Positions 25,070-33,876 of a stretch of 64,000 nt of DNA are shown here, in pieces; position 1 is the stretch's first letter, and each line of letters starts with the position of its first letter. The notes beneath the pieces were generated by a model. That model had not been told where the DNA came from. It saw only the letters and a program-made list of their open reading frames with translations, and searched no databases. The stretch lies in NCBI RefSeq assembly GCF_026738875.1, contig NZ_JAPQFJ010000001.1, positions 124,001-188,000 of the forward strand. Direction: 5' to 3'. This DNA is from Clostridium brassicae. Lineage in GTDB: Bacteria; Bacillota; Clostridia; Clostridiales; Clostridiaceae. The translations under genes and the position numbers were made by a program.

Positions 25070-26238
25070 GTTTATTCATAGATATTGCATATGATAGCTT
25101 AATTAAATATGAAGAAGAGCTTTGCGGTGATAATGTAGAAATAGTTAAATTAGATGATTGTATTATTATAGTTTTAGCTGATGGGCTTGGAAGTGGAGTT
25201 AAAGCAAATATTTTATCTACACTTACAACTAAAATTGCAGCAACCATGTTGAAAGAAGGCGAAGATATATATGAAACTGTTGACACAATAGTAAACACTC
25301 TTCCAGTATGTAAAGTTAGGAATATAGCGTATTCTACATTTACTATTCTTAAAATATATAATGATGGTCGAATATATACAGCTGAATATGATAACCCTCC
25401 TTTATTTATAATTAGAAATAATAAAAGTATAAATATAGATAAAAAAGAGATTGATATAAATGGTAAGAAAGTATATGTAAGCAAATTTAATGCACAAACA
25501 GGAGATATACTTACTGCCATTAGTGATGGGGTTATTCATGCGGGAATAGGTCAAGTTTTAAATTTAGGTTGGACATGGGATAAAGTGGAAAATTATTTAG
25601 AGAGAAGCTGTTGTAATAAAAAATCAGCTAAAAATATATCTAGAGACTTAGTAGAAGTATGTTGGGATTTATATGGGAAAAAACCAGGAGATGATACTAC
25701 TGTATTGACTGTAAAAATGAGGCAACCAGAGCATATTGATTTATTTACAGGTCCTCCTATCAATAAAGGAAATGATAGTTATGTAATTAAAAAGCTTATG
25801 CAGGGAAAAGGAAAAAAAATTATTTGTGGAGGAACAGCAGCTAATATTGCATCAAGGGAATTAAATAGGCCAATAAAGGTTAAAATGGATCTTCTTTATA
25901 AAGAGATTCCACCTATATCAACTATGTATGGAATAGACTTAATAACAGAAGGGGTTCTTACTTTAAGCAAAGCTGTAGAAAAGCTGAAAAGGGCAGTGAA
26001 GAGTTATGCAGAGAGTGGGATGATATATGACATAAAAGAAAAAGATGGAGCTTCTATTTTGGTAAAGATGCTAGTGGAAGATTGCACTAATTTGAACTTA
26101 TGGATTGGAAAAGCAGTAAATTTAGCACATCAAAATCCTGATTTCCCTTCAGATTTAAATATAAAACTTAAGTTAGTAGATGAACTATGTGAGATTATGA
26201 AAAGTCTTGGAAAAACGGTAACGGTAAATTATGTTTAG
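25066..26238 (+). CDS. SpoIIE/PP2C-type serine phosphatase linked to sensory hydrogenase
   Basis: 390 residues. The PP2C-like fold shows 'IIIVLADGLGSGVKANILST' (metal aspartate near residue 44), 'ILTAISDGVIHAG' and 'KPGDDTTVLTVKMR' in the first 220 residues. A C-terminal region of ~170 residues without a motif I recognise follows ('KIICGGTAANIASRELNRPI'). TTG start at 25066 with GGAGGGGG ahead, overlapping the upstream stop by TTGA, implying translational coupling. Phosphatases of this type pair with group C hydrogenases, so it is probably the output of the H2/redox sensor, acting on a phosphorylated anti-sigma-antagonist-like partner not visible here. Confidence 0.88.
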   Translation: MSLFIDIAYDSLIKYEEELCGDNVEIVKLDDCIIIVLADGLGSGVKANILSTLTTKIAATMLKEGEDIYETVDTIVNTLPVCKVRNIAYSTFTILKIYNDGRIYTAEYDNPPLFIIRNNKSINIDKKEIDINGKKVYVSKFNAQTGDILTAISDGVIHAGIGQVLNLGWTWDKVENYLERSCCNKKSAKNISRDLVEVCWDLYGKKPGDDTTVLTVKMRQPEHIDLFTGPPINKGNDSYVIKKLMQGKGKKIICGGTAANIASRELNRPIKVKMDLLYKEIPPISTMYGIDLITEGVLTLSKAVEKLKRAVKSYAESGMIYDIKEKDGASILVKMLVEDCTNLNLWIGKAVNLAHQNPDFPSDLNIKLKLVDELCEIMKSLGKTVTVNYV

Positions 26239-26286
26239 TGGCTAATAACCATATGCCAGTGAAATTTTATTCCAATGGAATGATAA

Positions 26287-26330
26287 ATAAGCTAGTGAAA
26301 AATTGAAATTTTCACTAGCTTATATTTTTT
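26287..26330. terminator. Bidirectional terminator between the sensor operon and hydA
   Basis: Bases 26287-26301 pair exactly with 26309-26323, with A-rich and T-rich flanks, between two convergent operons. Confidence 0.85.
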
Positions 26331-26352
26331 GTCAATTTTTAATTAAATGGTT

Positions 26353-28089
26353 TTATTTTCTTTTTATATAGTGAGTATGGAGAAGATTATGAGCTTTTTC
26401 GCCATAAGGTTCACCTAAGAATTCTTTATATAATTTTTCAATGTAAGGATTATCATGAGATTTTCTTAAAGATTTATTTTTATCTTCTGCGTATAAAGCA
26501 TCCATTCTTTTTTCTAATATTGAAGAATCTCCATGAATATATGGTTGGCCACCACCACCAATACATCCTCCAGGACATGCCATAATTTCTATCATATGAT
26601 AATTTGCTTTCCCTGATTGAATAGCCTCTAAAAGCTTACGAGCATTTCCAAGCCCGCTAGCAATTGCTACCCTTATTTCCATATCATTTATTTGAACAGA
26701 AGCTTCTTTTATACCTTCAAGACCACGTACATGTTTAAATTCTAAATTATGAATAGATTCTTTAGTAATCCACTCGTAAGCAGTACGTAATGCTGCTTCC
26801 ATAACTCCGCCAGATGTTCCGAATATTACACCAGCACCAGTTGATTCTCCAAGAGGAGAGTCAAAATCTTCATCTTTTAATGATAAAAAGTCAATTCCAG
26901 CTTCCTTAATCATTTTTGCAAGTTCTCTCGTACTTATTACTATATCTACATCTTTAATACCATTAGTATTCATTTCAGATCTAGCTGCCTCATATTTTTT
27001 AGCTAGGCAAGGCATAACTGAAACGAGAACTATATCTTCGGGATTTATATTCATTTTAGCGGCAAAATATGTTTTGGCTATTGCACCAAACATTTGTTGT
27101 GGAGATTTACAAGTAGATGGTATATCTAAAAGGTCATTAAAATCATGTTCAATAAAATTAATCCATCCTGGACAACAGCTAGTTAACATCGGAAGTCTTC
27201 CGTTATGATTAAGTCTATGAACAAATTCACTAGCTTCTTCCATAATAGTTAAATCTGCTGCAAAATCTGTATCAAATACTCTATCAAATCCTAAAGCACG
27301 AAGAGAGGAAACCATTTTACCAGTTACAGGAGTACCAGGTTCAAGTCCAAATTCTTCTCCAAGTGCAGCGCGAATTGCGGGAGCAGTTTGAACAATGACT
27401 ACTTTATCTTTATCATTTAATGCATCCCATACTTGAGATACATAATTAACTTCAGTTAAAGCTCCAGTAGGACATACAGCAACACATTGACCACAAAAAG
27501 TACATTTAGTTTCAATCATAGGAAGATCAAAAGCAGGACCAACTATAGTTTTAAATCCTCTATTCATAGCAGATAATACTCCTACTGTTTGAATCTCGTT
27601 ACATACAGTCTCACACCTTCTACAAAGTATACACTTGTCAAAATCTCTTATTATTGAGTAACTAGAGTTATCTTTAGGGAAAGTTGCTTTTTCACCTTTA
27701 TATCTAATTTCTCTTATACCTAAATCTGCAGCTAAGTTTTGAAGTTCACAAGAAGTATTTTTTTCGCATAATAAACAGTCGTGTGGATGATCTGAAAGCA
27801 TAAGTTCAACAATATTTCTACGAGCTTTGATAGCTCTTATTGAATTTGTTTTTACAACCATTCCCTCAGATACAGGAGTTGAACAGGCAGGAGCTAAGTT
27901 TTTTCTACCCTCAACTTCAACAACACAAACTCTACAAGAACCAGGATGATTTATAGTTTTATCATCAGGCAGTCTAAAGTGACATAATGCAGGGATAGTG
28001 ATATTTAGTTTCTTAGCTGCTTCTAAAATAGTCGTACCTTCTTCAACATGTATTTCTCTATTATTTATTGTTAGGTTTACTAAACTCAA
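26353..28089 (-). CDS. hydA: [FeFe] hydrogenase catalytic subunit of trimeric NAD-linked enzyme
   Basis: 578 residues. N-terminal [2Fe-2S] ('ALCHF', 'GSCRVCVVEVEG'), His-Cys3 [4Fe-4S] ('HPHDCLLCEKNTSCELQ'), two ferredoxin clusters ('CILCRRCETVCNEIQ', 'CTFCGQCVAVCPTGA'), then the H-cluster domain with all canonical motifs: 'TSCCPGWINFIE', 'MPCLAKKYEA' and 'MACPGGCIGGGGQP'. With hydB and hydC upstream on the same strand it forms the trimer that, in Thermotoga and Acetobacterium, couples NADH and ferredoxin oxidation to H2 (electron bifurcation/confurcation). It is last in the operon, 34 bases after hydB. Confidence 0.97.
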   Translation of the reverse strand: MSLVNLTINNREIHVEEGTTILEAAKKLNITIPALCHFRLPDDKTINHPGSCRVCVVEVEGRKNLAPACSTPVSEGMVVKTNSIRAIKARRNIVELMLSDHPHDCLLCEKNTSCELQNLAADLGIREIRYKGEKATFPKDNSSYSIIRDFDKCILCRRCETVCNEIQTVGVLSAMNRGFKTIVGPAFDLPMIETKCTFCGQCVAVCPTGALTEVNYVSQVWDALNDKDKVVIVQTAPAIRAALGEEFGLEPGTPVTGKMVSSLRALGFDRVFDTDFAADLTIMEEASEFVHRLNHNGRLPMLTSCCPGWINFIEHDFNDLLDIPSTCKSPQQMFGAIAKTYFAAKMNINPEDIVLVSVMPCLAKKYEAARSEMNTNGIKDVDIVISTRELAKMIKEAGIDFLSLKDEDFDSPLGESTGAGVIFGTSGGVMEAALRTAYEWITKESIHNLEFKHVRGLEGIKEASVQINDMEIRVAIASGLGNARKLLEAIQSGKANYHMIEIMACPGGCIGGGGQPYIHGDSSILEKRMDALYAEDKNKSLRKSHDNPYIEKLYKEFLGEPYGEKAHNLLHTHYIKRK

Positions 28090-28123
28090 AGCTTACACCT
28101 CTTCCTTTTTAAATAATGATGGG

Positions 28124-30019
28124 TTATTTCTTTATTATTGCGCCAACAGGACAAGCACCATAACATTGTCCACATTTAATGCATTTTTCTTGATCTATAA
28201 CGTGCATTTCTTTAACTTTTCCACTTATACAAGATACAGGACATTGTCTAGCACATTTTGTACATCCTATACAGCTTCCAGTAATTTCATATCTAAGAAG
28301 GTCGTTACAAACTCCAGCAGGACAACGTTTTTCATATATATGAGCTTCATATTCATTCATAAAGTATTTCATTGTACTTAAAACTGGATTTGGAGCAGTT
28401 TGTCCAAGACCGCATAGTGAAGTATCTTTTATTGTTTCACTTAATTCTTTTAGGTTTTCTAAATCTTGTTTTTCTCCTTTACCGGCAGTTATTTTTTCTA
28501 GAGTTTCATATAAACGTTTATTTCCGATTCTACAAGGAGTACATTTTCCACAAGATTCTTCTACAGTAAAGTCTAGGTAGAATTTAGCTATATCAACCAT
28601 ACAGTTATCTTCATCCATAACGATCATACCACCAGATCCCATCATAGAACCTATAGCAGTTAAAGATTCATAATCGATAGGTGTATCAAGGAATTGTTCA
28701 GGTATACATCCACCTGATGGACCACCAGTTTGAACAGCCTTAAATTTACGGCCATTTTTAATTCCTCCACCTATTTCATATATTATTTCTCTTAAAGTTG
28801 TGCCCATAGGAACTTCAACTAGACCAACATTATTTATTTTACCTGCTAAAGCAAAAACCTTTGTTCCTTTAGATGTTTCTGTACCGATAGAGTTGTACCA
28901 ACTTGCACCATTATTAATTATAGCTGGTATATTTGCAAGGGTTTCAACATTATTTACACAAGTAGGTTTATTCCATAATCCGTTTTCAGCAGGAAATGGA
29001 GGTTTATTTGTAGGTTCTCCTCTACAGCCTTCTATTGAATGAATTAATGCAGTTTCTTCTCCACATACAAAAGCTCCAGCCCCATATTTAATTTTAATAT
29101 CAAAATTAAAATTAGTACCTAATATATTTTCACCAAGGAGTCCATATTCATGAGCTTGTTTTATGGCAATTCTAAGTCGTTCAATTGCTAAAGGGTATTC
29201 AGCCCTTATATAAATACAACCTATAGAAGCACCAATGGCATATCCAGCTATAGCCATAGCTTCAAGTACACTGTGAGGATCTCCTTCTAGTATTGAACGA
29301 TCCATAAATGCACCAGGATCACCTTCATCGGCATTACAAATTATATATTTTTGAGGGGCATTAAACATTTTAGCAAAATTCCATTTTCTACCTGTAGGGA
29401 ATCCGCCGCCACCTCTTCCTCTTAATCCAGATTCAGATATTAATTTTATAACTTCATCACAGGTCATTTCAGTAATACATTTACCAAGAGCTAAATAACC
29501 ATCTTCTCCTAAATATTCTTTAATGTCCTCAGGATTTATTAAGCCACAATTTCTAAGAGCAATTCTTTTTTGTTTCTTATAAAAAGACATTTCATTTTGT
29601 TTTTTTACTTTTGAATTTATAGTAGGTTCAACATAAAGGAGTCTTTCCACTACGTTACCTTTAAGTATATGTTCTTGAACTATATCTTCTGCATCTTTAG
29701 GTGATACATGAACATAAAAAACATTATCAGGAGCTATTTTTACTATAGGACCTTTTTCACAAAAACCAAAGCAACCTGTTATAGAAACATTGACATCTTC
29801 AGATAAACCAGCCTTATCAATTTCAGTTTTTAAATTTTTTAAAATATCATCGCTATCAGAGGATTTACAACCAGTTCCTCCGCATATAAGTATATCTCTT
29901 TTTAAACAATTTTCTTTATTACAATTTTTAATATCTTCTGATAATTTTCTAAGTGATACTAGGTTTTTAAATTCATTACTGAGTTTTTTTAATTCATTAA
30001 AGGAATTTATTTTATTCAA
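28124..30019 (-). CDS. hydB: NuoF-like flavoprotein subunit of the NAD-linked [FeFe] hydrogenase
   Basis: 631 residues. Thioredoxin-like [2Fe-2S] N-terminus ('ICGGTGCKSSD', 'GCFGFCEKGP'), NADH loop 'GLRGRGGGGFPTGRKW', FMN segment 'YGAGAFVCGEETAL', NuoF [4Fe-4S] 'ESCGKCTPCRIG' with 'SLCGLG', and two C-terminal ferredoxin clusters ('CIGCTKCARQCP', 'CIKCGQCYGACP'). This is the usual HydB layout. It carries the FMN where electrons from NADH split or join. Only 3 bases separate hydC and hydB, so they are co-translated or nearly so. Confidence 0.96.
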   Translation of the reverse strand: MNKINSFNELKKLSNEFKNLVSLRKLSEDIKNCNKENCLKRDILICGGTGCKSSDSDDILKNLKTEIDKAGLSEDVNVSITGCFGFCEKGPIVKIAPDNVFYVHVSPKDAEDIVQEHILKGNVVERLLYVEPTINSKVKKQNEMSFYKKQKRIALRNCGLINPEDIKEYLGEDGYLALGKCITEMTCDEVIKLISESGLRGRGGGGFPTGRKWNFAKMFNAPQKYIICNADEGDPGAFMDRSILEGDPHSVLEAMAIAGYAIGASIGCIYIRAEYPLAIERLRIAIKQAHEYGLLGENILGTNFNFDIKIKYGAGAFVCGEETALIHSIEGCRGEPTNKPPFPAENGLWNKPTCVNNVETLANIPAIINNGASWYNSIGTETSKGTKVFALAGKINNVGLVEVPMGTTLREIIYEIGGGIKNGRKFKAVQTGGPSGGCIPEQFLDTPIDYESLTAIGSMMGSGGMIVMDEDNCMVDIAKFYLDFTVEESCGKCTPCRIGNKRLYETLEKITAGKGEKQDLENLKELSETIKDTSLCGLGQTAPNPVLSTMKYFMNEYEAHIYEKRCPAGVCNDLLRYEITGSCIGCTKCARQCPVSCISGKVKEMHVIDQEKCIKCGQCYGACPVGAIIKK

Positions 30020-30022
30020 GGA

Positions 30023-30511
30023 TTATCCCTCCAATTCTGAGTATTCTTTTAGAAGTTTACTTACCATGTCTACTGTAAAATGACCATAAACTTTACCATT
30101 TACAGTAACTACAGGAGCTAGTCCACAAGCTCCTACGCATCTTAGAACGTCGATAGTGAATTTAGAGTCTTCTGTGGTTTCTCCTGCTTTGATGTTTAAT
30201 TGTTTTTCAAATTCTTTTAGTACATCTCCAGCACCTTTTACAAAGCAAGCTGTACCCATGCATATACTTAATACATATTTTCCTCTTGGCTTAGTATTAA
30301 AGTAAGAGTAAAAACTTACTACTCCACAGACTTTGGAAACATTGATATTTAGTTTATCGGCTACAAATATCTGAACTTCTTCAGGAAGATAGCCAAATAA
30401 GCCTTGAGCTTTATGAAGAACTTCTATTAATGCACCCTGCTTATCTTCTAAATCATCAATAAATTTTGCTAAATCTTGAAATTTTTCGCTAGTTAACTTA
30501 TTAGTGCACAC
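30023..30511 (-). CDS. hydC: NuoE-like [2Fe-2S] subunit of the NAD-linked [FeFe] hydrogenase
   Basis: 162 residues. Helical N-terminus then a thioredoxin fold with four [2Fe-2S] cysteines: 'SICMGTACFVKGA' and 'VLRCVGACGLAPVV'. Standard HydC/NuoE length. The GTG start at 30511 follows a GGGGG ribosome site about 9 bases away. First gene of hydCBA; its promoter must lie in the 30512-30988 intergenic region, which otherwise holds no gene I can see. Confidence 0.95.
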   Translation of the reverse strand: MCTNKLTSEKFQDLAKFIDDLEDKQGALIEVLHKAQGLFGYLPEEVQIFVADKLNINVSKVCGVVSFYSYFNTKPRGKYVLSICMGTACFVKGAGDVLKEFEKQLNIKAGETTEDSKFTIDVLRCVGACGLAPVVTVNGKVYGHFTVDMVSKLLKEYSELEG

Positions 30512-30988
30512 TAATTAATACCCCCTTAAAGAAAAGATTAGTAATATTGTGAAATATTTAATAAACACAACTTAAAAATTTAAATAAGTAAAAAAACATT
30601 TAATATTCAGAAAAATCAAAGGATTTCACTGTCTCTTCATGGATTGTATGTAAGAAAAGTTAGCCTTTATTATTTCTATATAACTAGATTACTATAAAAA
30701 GAGTAAAAAATAAAGATAAAGATTATATAAAATTTAACAAAGTTATATGTAAAAAATAAACATTAATTTGAAAAAAATACAAAAATGGTATATAATCTAT
30801 ATAAATATAGATATATTAACATAATCTCTTGCAAGGAACTATTCAAATCAGGGTATTTTAATGGAAAACTTTGATAGATATATAACATACAATGGTTTTT
30901 TTATGTAATTTTTTAATTAAAGTGATTAGTAATTTAAGCAATTTCGTATATAATAAATTAATTAATAATTATAAGGTGGTAAACATAT
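30512..30988. other. 477-base divergent intergenic region between hydC and the GH65-like gene
   Basis: Very A+T-rich, with no supported gene. It should contain the minus-strand hydCBA promoter and a plus-strand promoter; TATAAT near 30951 lies about 40 bases before the plus-strand start. I see no clear operator repeat. Confidence 0.4.
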
Positions 30989-31990
30989 ATGTCAAATTTT
31001 TTTGTAAATAATTGTTTGTTTAATGAATGGAATGTTATTGAAAAGAATTTTGATATTAACAATATGCCTTTAAGTTCAAAAGTTTTTGAGACTAGTAATG
31101 GATATATAAAAATGATAGGAGATTTTGAAGAGGAAGTTTATTTTAATAATAAAGTATATCCACAAGGTACAACTATAAATGGATTTTATGAATTAGATTC
31201 TGATAGTTATGGAATAAAAGATCCATTGAAAAATAAAAATATTAATGTAATTGAAGCCAAATGTTTAAAAATATATGTTGAAGATGAGGAATTTAACATA
31301 ATAAATGGTGTCTTTTTAGAATATGAGAGAAATCTTGATTTGAGAAGTGGTATTCTATATAGACATTTTATATGGGAATCTCCGCGAGGTAGAAGAATAG
31401 AGGTAAATGTTAAAAGAATAGTTTCTTTCAATAATAAACATTTAGCTGCTATTTGTTATGAAGTAGTGCCACTTAATTTTTCTGGAGAGATTAAAATAAT
31501 ATCTTCTGTTAAGGTAGAAAAAGACTTAAAAATGGTAGAGAAAAAATCTAAAGATAGCTTTGGGCTTATGGTTGGAGAAACTAATAATACAAAATTTAAA
31601 GTAATATGTGGTGTTGAAAATAGTGTTTCTTACGAGGGACGTTATGATTTTGAGAATATAGAAAAAGATGAAAAAATAGAATTTATTTATGATTTTCAAG
31701 CAATAGTTAATAAAAAAATACAACTTAATAAATTTATTTTATATTTTACTTCAAAAGATTTTAAAGAAAAGGATATGGAGAGTAAATTAGAAGATGAATT
31801 AATAAATATAAAGAGGTTAGGCTTTTTTAGTATAGAGAAATCTCAAAAAAATTTTTTGAAAAGATTTTGGGAGAATTTTTATATAAATACAAATGCGAAT
31901 AAAACAATTGAGAATATGGTTAGGTTTAATGAATTTAAATTATTACAGAAATATGGAGGGAATTATATTGCAACTTATAGATTAGTATAA
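30989..31990 (+). CDS. Isolated N-terminal domain of a GH65-type glycoside phosphorylase (probably truncated)
   Basis: 333 residues. The sequence follows the N-terminal beta-sandwich of family 65 enzymes (maltose/kojibiose phosphorylases): 'FETSNGYIKMIGDFEEE', 'YPQGTTINGFYE', 'LDLRSGILYRHFIWESPRGR' and the linker end 'MVRFNEFKLLQKYGGNY'. Full enzymes are about 750-780 residues and continue into an (alpha/alpha)6 barrel holding the catalytic glutamate; here the frame stops just where the barrel starts. So it cannot be an active phosphorylase as read. It is either a decayed gene or a stand-alone carbohydrate-binding protein. AAGGTGG precedes the ATG. Confidence 0.7.
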   Translation: MSNFFVNNCLFNEWNVIEKNFDINNMPLSSKVFETSNGYIKMIGDFEEEVYFNNKVYPQGTTINGFYELDSDSYGIKDPLKNKNINVIEAKCLKIYVEDEEFNIINGVFLEYERNLDLRSGILYRHFIWESPRGRRIEVNVKRIVSFNNKHLAAICYEVVPLNFSGEIKIISSVKVEKDLKMVEKKSKDSFGLMVGETNNTKFKVICGVENSVSYEGRYDFENIEKDEKIEFIYDFQAIVNKKIQLNKFILYFTSKDFKEKDMESKLEDELINIKRLGFFSIEKSQKNFLKRFWENFYINTNANKTIENMVRFNEFKLLQKYGGNYIATYRLV

Positions 31991-32058
31991 AAGAGTAGCA
32001 AAAAAACAATATAATCATATCTTATTAATGTAACATATATATATGGAGGTATATTATA

Positions 32059-32442
32059 TTGTATAGAAGCGACTTATTAGATGATTATGAGATGGTACCC
32101 TTTGAATTACCTAGTTGTATATACATGCCAAGAGAAGTAGATGCTGTTCTCGAAGAGCAATATTTTGAAGATATGACAAGAGGAGAAGAGGAAGTAGAAG
32201 AGAAAATAGAAGAAAGAGTAGAAGGAGTAGACAATAGGCAAAAAGACAAATATAATGATGATGAATTTTATGATGATAAGTATGATTCTAAAATTAGACC
32301 AAGGGATGTAGATAGAATTTGTAGAATGATAGAAAGAAATAATCCTGAAATTATTAGAACTATGATGAGATATGGGGTTCCATATCCGGTTGCAATAAGA
32401 TTATGCAGAAGAATAGTTAGGATAACTCTTAGATATTGTTAA
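32059..32442 (+). CDS. Hypothetical protein with acidic middle and basic C-terminus
   Basis: 127 residues, TTG start at 32059 with TGGAGGT eight bases upstream. Not recognised. Residues ~30-80 are strongly acidic ('RGEEEVEEKIEERVEGVDNR' then 'DDEFYDDKYDSKI'), while the last ~45 residues are basic and helical ('RPRDVDRICRMIERNNPEII', 'YPVAIRLCRRIVRITLRYC') with three cysteines. No membrane segment or signal peptide. The charge split recalls small spore-associated proteins of clostridia, but that is a guess. It has its own terminator. Confidence 0.65.
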   Translation: MYRSDLLDDYEMVPFELPSCIYMPREVDAVLEEQYFEDMTRGEEEVEEKIEERVEGVDNRQKDKYNDDEFYDDKYDSKIRPRDVDRICRMIERNNPEIIRTMMRYGVPYPVAIRLCRRIVRITLRYC

Positions 32443-32443
32443 G

Positions 32444-32494
32444 AGGTTATATTTGAGATAAGTGCTGTATTAGTATTTATCTCAAATATAACCT
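32444..32494 (+). terminator. Terminator after the acidic/basic protein
   Basis: Bases 32444-32461 pair exactly with 32477-32494 (18 bp), followed by TTATTCTATTT. Confidence 0.75.
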
Positions 32495-32688
32495 TATTCT
32501 ATTTAAAGTAGGATACAATAGATTTTATTAAAAAATAAATATATCATAATAAAATTTAAAATGTAACTCGCTATTGTATATTTTGCTCAGGTGTAAGAAG
32601 AGATTTATAGAAAATAACCTATTTAGTTGCAATAAATTCCAAAGTAAGGTTATAATTTAAATATCATAATACGTGGAGGGGGAAATGT

Positions 32689-33537
32689 ATGAAAAATATA
32701 GGACTTGTATTAGAGGGGGGAGGTATGAGAGGGCTTTATACAGCTGGAATTCTAGATTATTTTATGGAAAAAAATCTATATTTTCCATATGTAGTAGCTG
32801 TATCTGCTGGAGCGTGTAATGCCACTTCATATATATCAAAACAAAAAGAAAGAAATAAAAGAATAAATATTCATTATATAAAAGATCCTAGGTATTTAAG
32901 TTATAGAAATTTAATAAGGGAAAAAAGTATCTTTGGTATGGATTTTTTATTTAATGAAATACCAAATAAATTAGAACCATTTGATTTTGAAGCTTTTAAA
33001 TCTTCCAATCAAAAATTTATTATAGGTACAACAGATTGTAAAACAGGTAAAACAGTATATTTTGATAAAGATGAATGTAAAGATATCCTTAAAGTTATAA
33101 GAGCATCTAGTAGTATACCATTACTAGCACCTGTAGTAGAATTAGAAGAACAAAGGTTATTAGATGGAGGGGTAACTGATTCTATTCCAATAAAAAAAGC
33201 GAAACAAGATGGTATGGAAAGAAATATAATAGTTTTGACTAGAAATAATGGGTATAGGAAGGAACCATATAAATTTAAAACTTTAGTAAGAAGAGTCTAC
33301 AAGAAATATCCGCTTCTTGCAGAAGCTATTTTTAATAGGCACGATATGTATAATACAACTTTAGATTACATAGAAGAATTGGAGAAAAAAAATGAGGTGT
33401 TTGTATTTAGACCAAGTAAACCATTAAAAGTTGACAGACTTGAAAAAAAATCTGAAAGATTAGAAGAACTATATGAAATGGGTTATGTAGATGCAAAAGA
33501 ATCTTATGAAAAAATGGTAAAATGGATTGGAAAATAA
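32689..33537 (+). CDS. Patatin-like phospholipase (YjjU-type)
   Basis: 282 residues. Patatin hallmarks: oxyanion loop 'LVLEGGGMRGLYTAGILDYF' (7-25), nucleophile elbow 'VAVSAGACNAT' (G-x-S-x-G type, Ser about 42) and the catalytic aspartate in 'LLDGGVTDSIP'. The Ser-Asp dyad is therefore complete. The C-terminal part matches the YjjU-like bacterial group ('IIVLTRNNGYRKEP'). Cytosolic acyl hydrolase; the physiological substrate is unknown. GGAGGGGG precedes the ATG. It stands alone. Confidence 0.9.
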   Translation: MKNIGLVLEGGGMRGLYTAGILDYFMEKNLYFPYVVAVSAGACNATSYISKQKERNKRINIHYIKDPRYLSYRNLIREKSIFGMDFLFNEIPNKLEPFDFEAFKSSNQKFIIGTTDCKTGKTVYFDKDECKDILKVIRASSSIPLLAPVVELEEQRLLDGGVTDSIPIKKAKQDGMERNIIVLTRNNGYRKEPYKFKTLVRRVYKKYPLLAEAIFNRHDMYNTTLDYIEELEKKNEVFVFRPSKPLKVDRLEKKSERLEELYEMGYVDAKESYEKMVKWIGK

Positions 33538-33600
33538 GTTTTTTCTTTTAAATAGTAAAAATTAATGATATAATTAATCCGTTAATTTAAATAATCTAAA

Positions 33601-33639
33601 GACAGTTCGAAAGCCTCCTGTCTATAAATAAAACTAAGG
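33601..33639 (+). ncRNA. preQ1-I riboswitch aptamer
   Basis: Stem GACAG (33601-33605) pairs with CTGTC (33618-33622) around a 12-base loop TTCGAAAGCCTC, followed by an A-rich tail ending ACTAAGG (33633-33639). This is the preQ1 class I arrangement (short stem, C-rich loop, A-rich tail whose end pairs with the loop as a pseudoknot). Downstream genes are a radical SAM protein and QueT, the expected preQ1/queuosine genes. The tail hexamer CTAAGG is complementary to CCTTAG (33729-33734) in the left arm of the downstream terminator, suggesting an antiterminator switch. Confidence 0.85.
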
Positions 33640-33720
33640 TGCAAATTGATATAATTAAAGTATGTATATTTATATGGCTATGCTGTTTTTAGTGTAGTTA
33701 TTATTTATCGTGCTTTTATT

Positions 33721-33756
33721 AAAAGCTGCCTTAGAATTTTAAGGCAGCTTTTAAAT
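33721..33756 (+). terminator. Riboswitch-controlled terminator
   Basis: AAAAGCTGCCTT (33721-33732) pairs with AAGGCAGCTTTT (33741-33752), then a T-rich run. It lies between the preQ1 aptamer and the radical SAM gene, so ligand-dependent attenuation is likely. Confidence 0.8.
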
Positions 33757-33876
33757 TTTAGGGATTATAAAGAGGATTTTTATTAAATGCAGGTTGTTAT
33801 TTACAAGTTCCATAAGGGTTTTATAGTATAACAAAAATTAATATACTAGCTATTTTAATAATTTAGGAGGAAGTAA

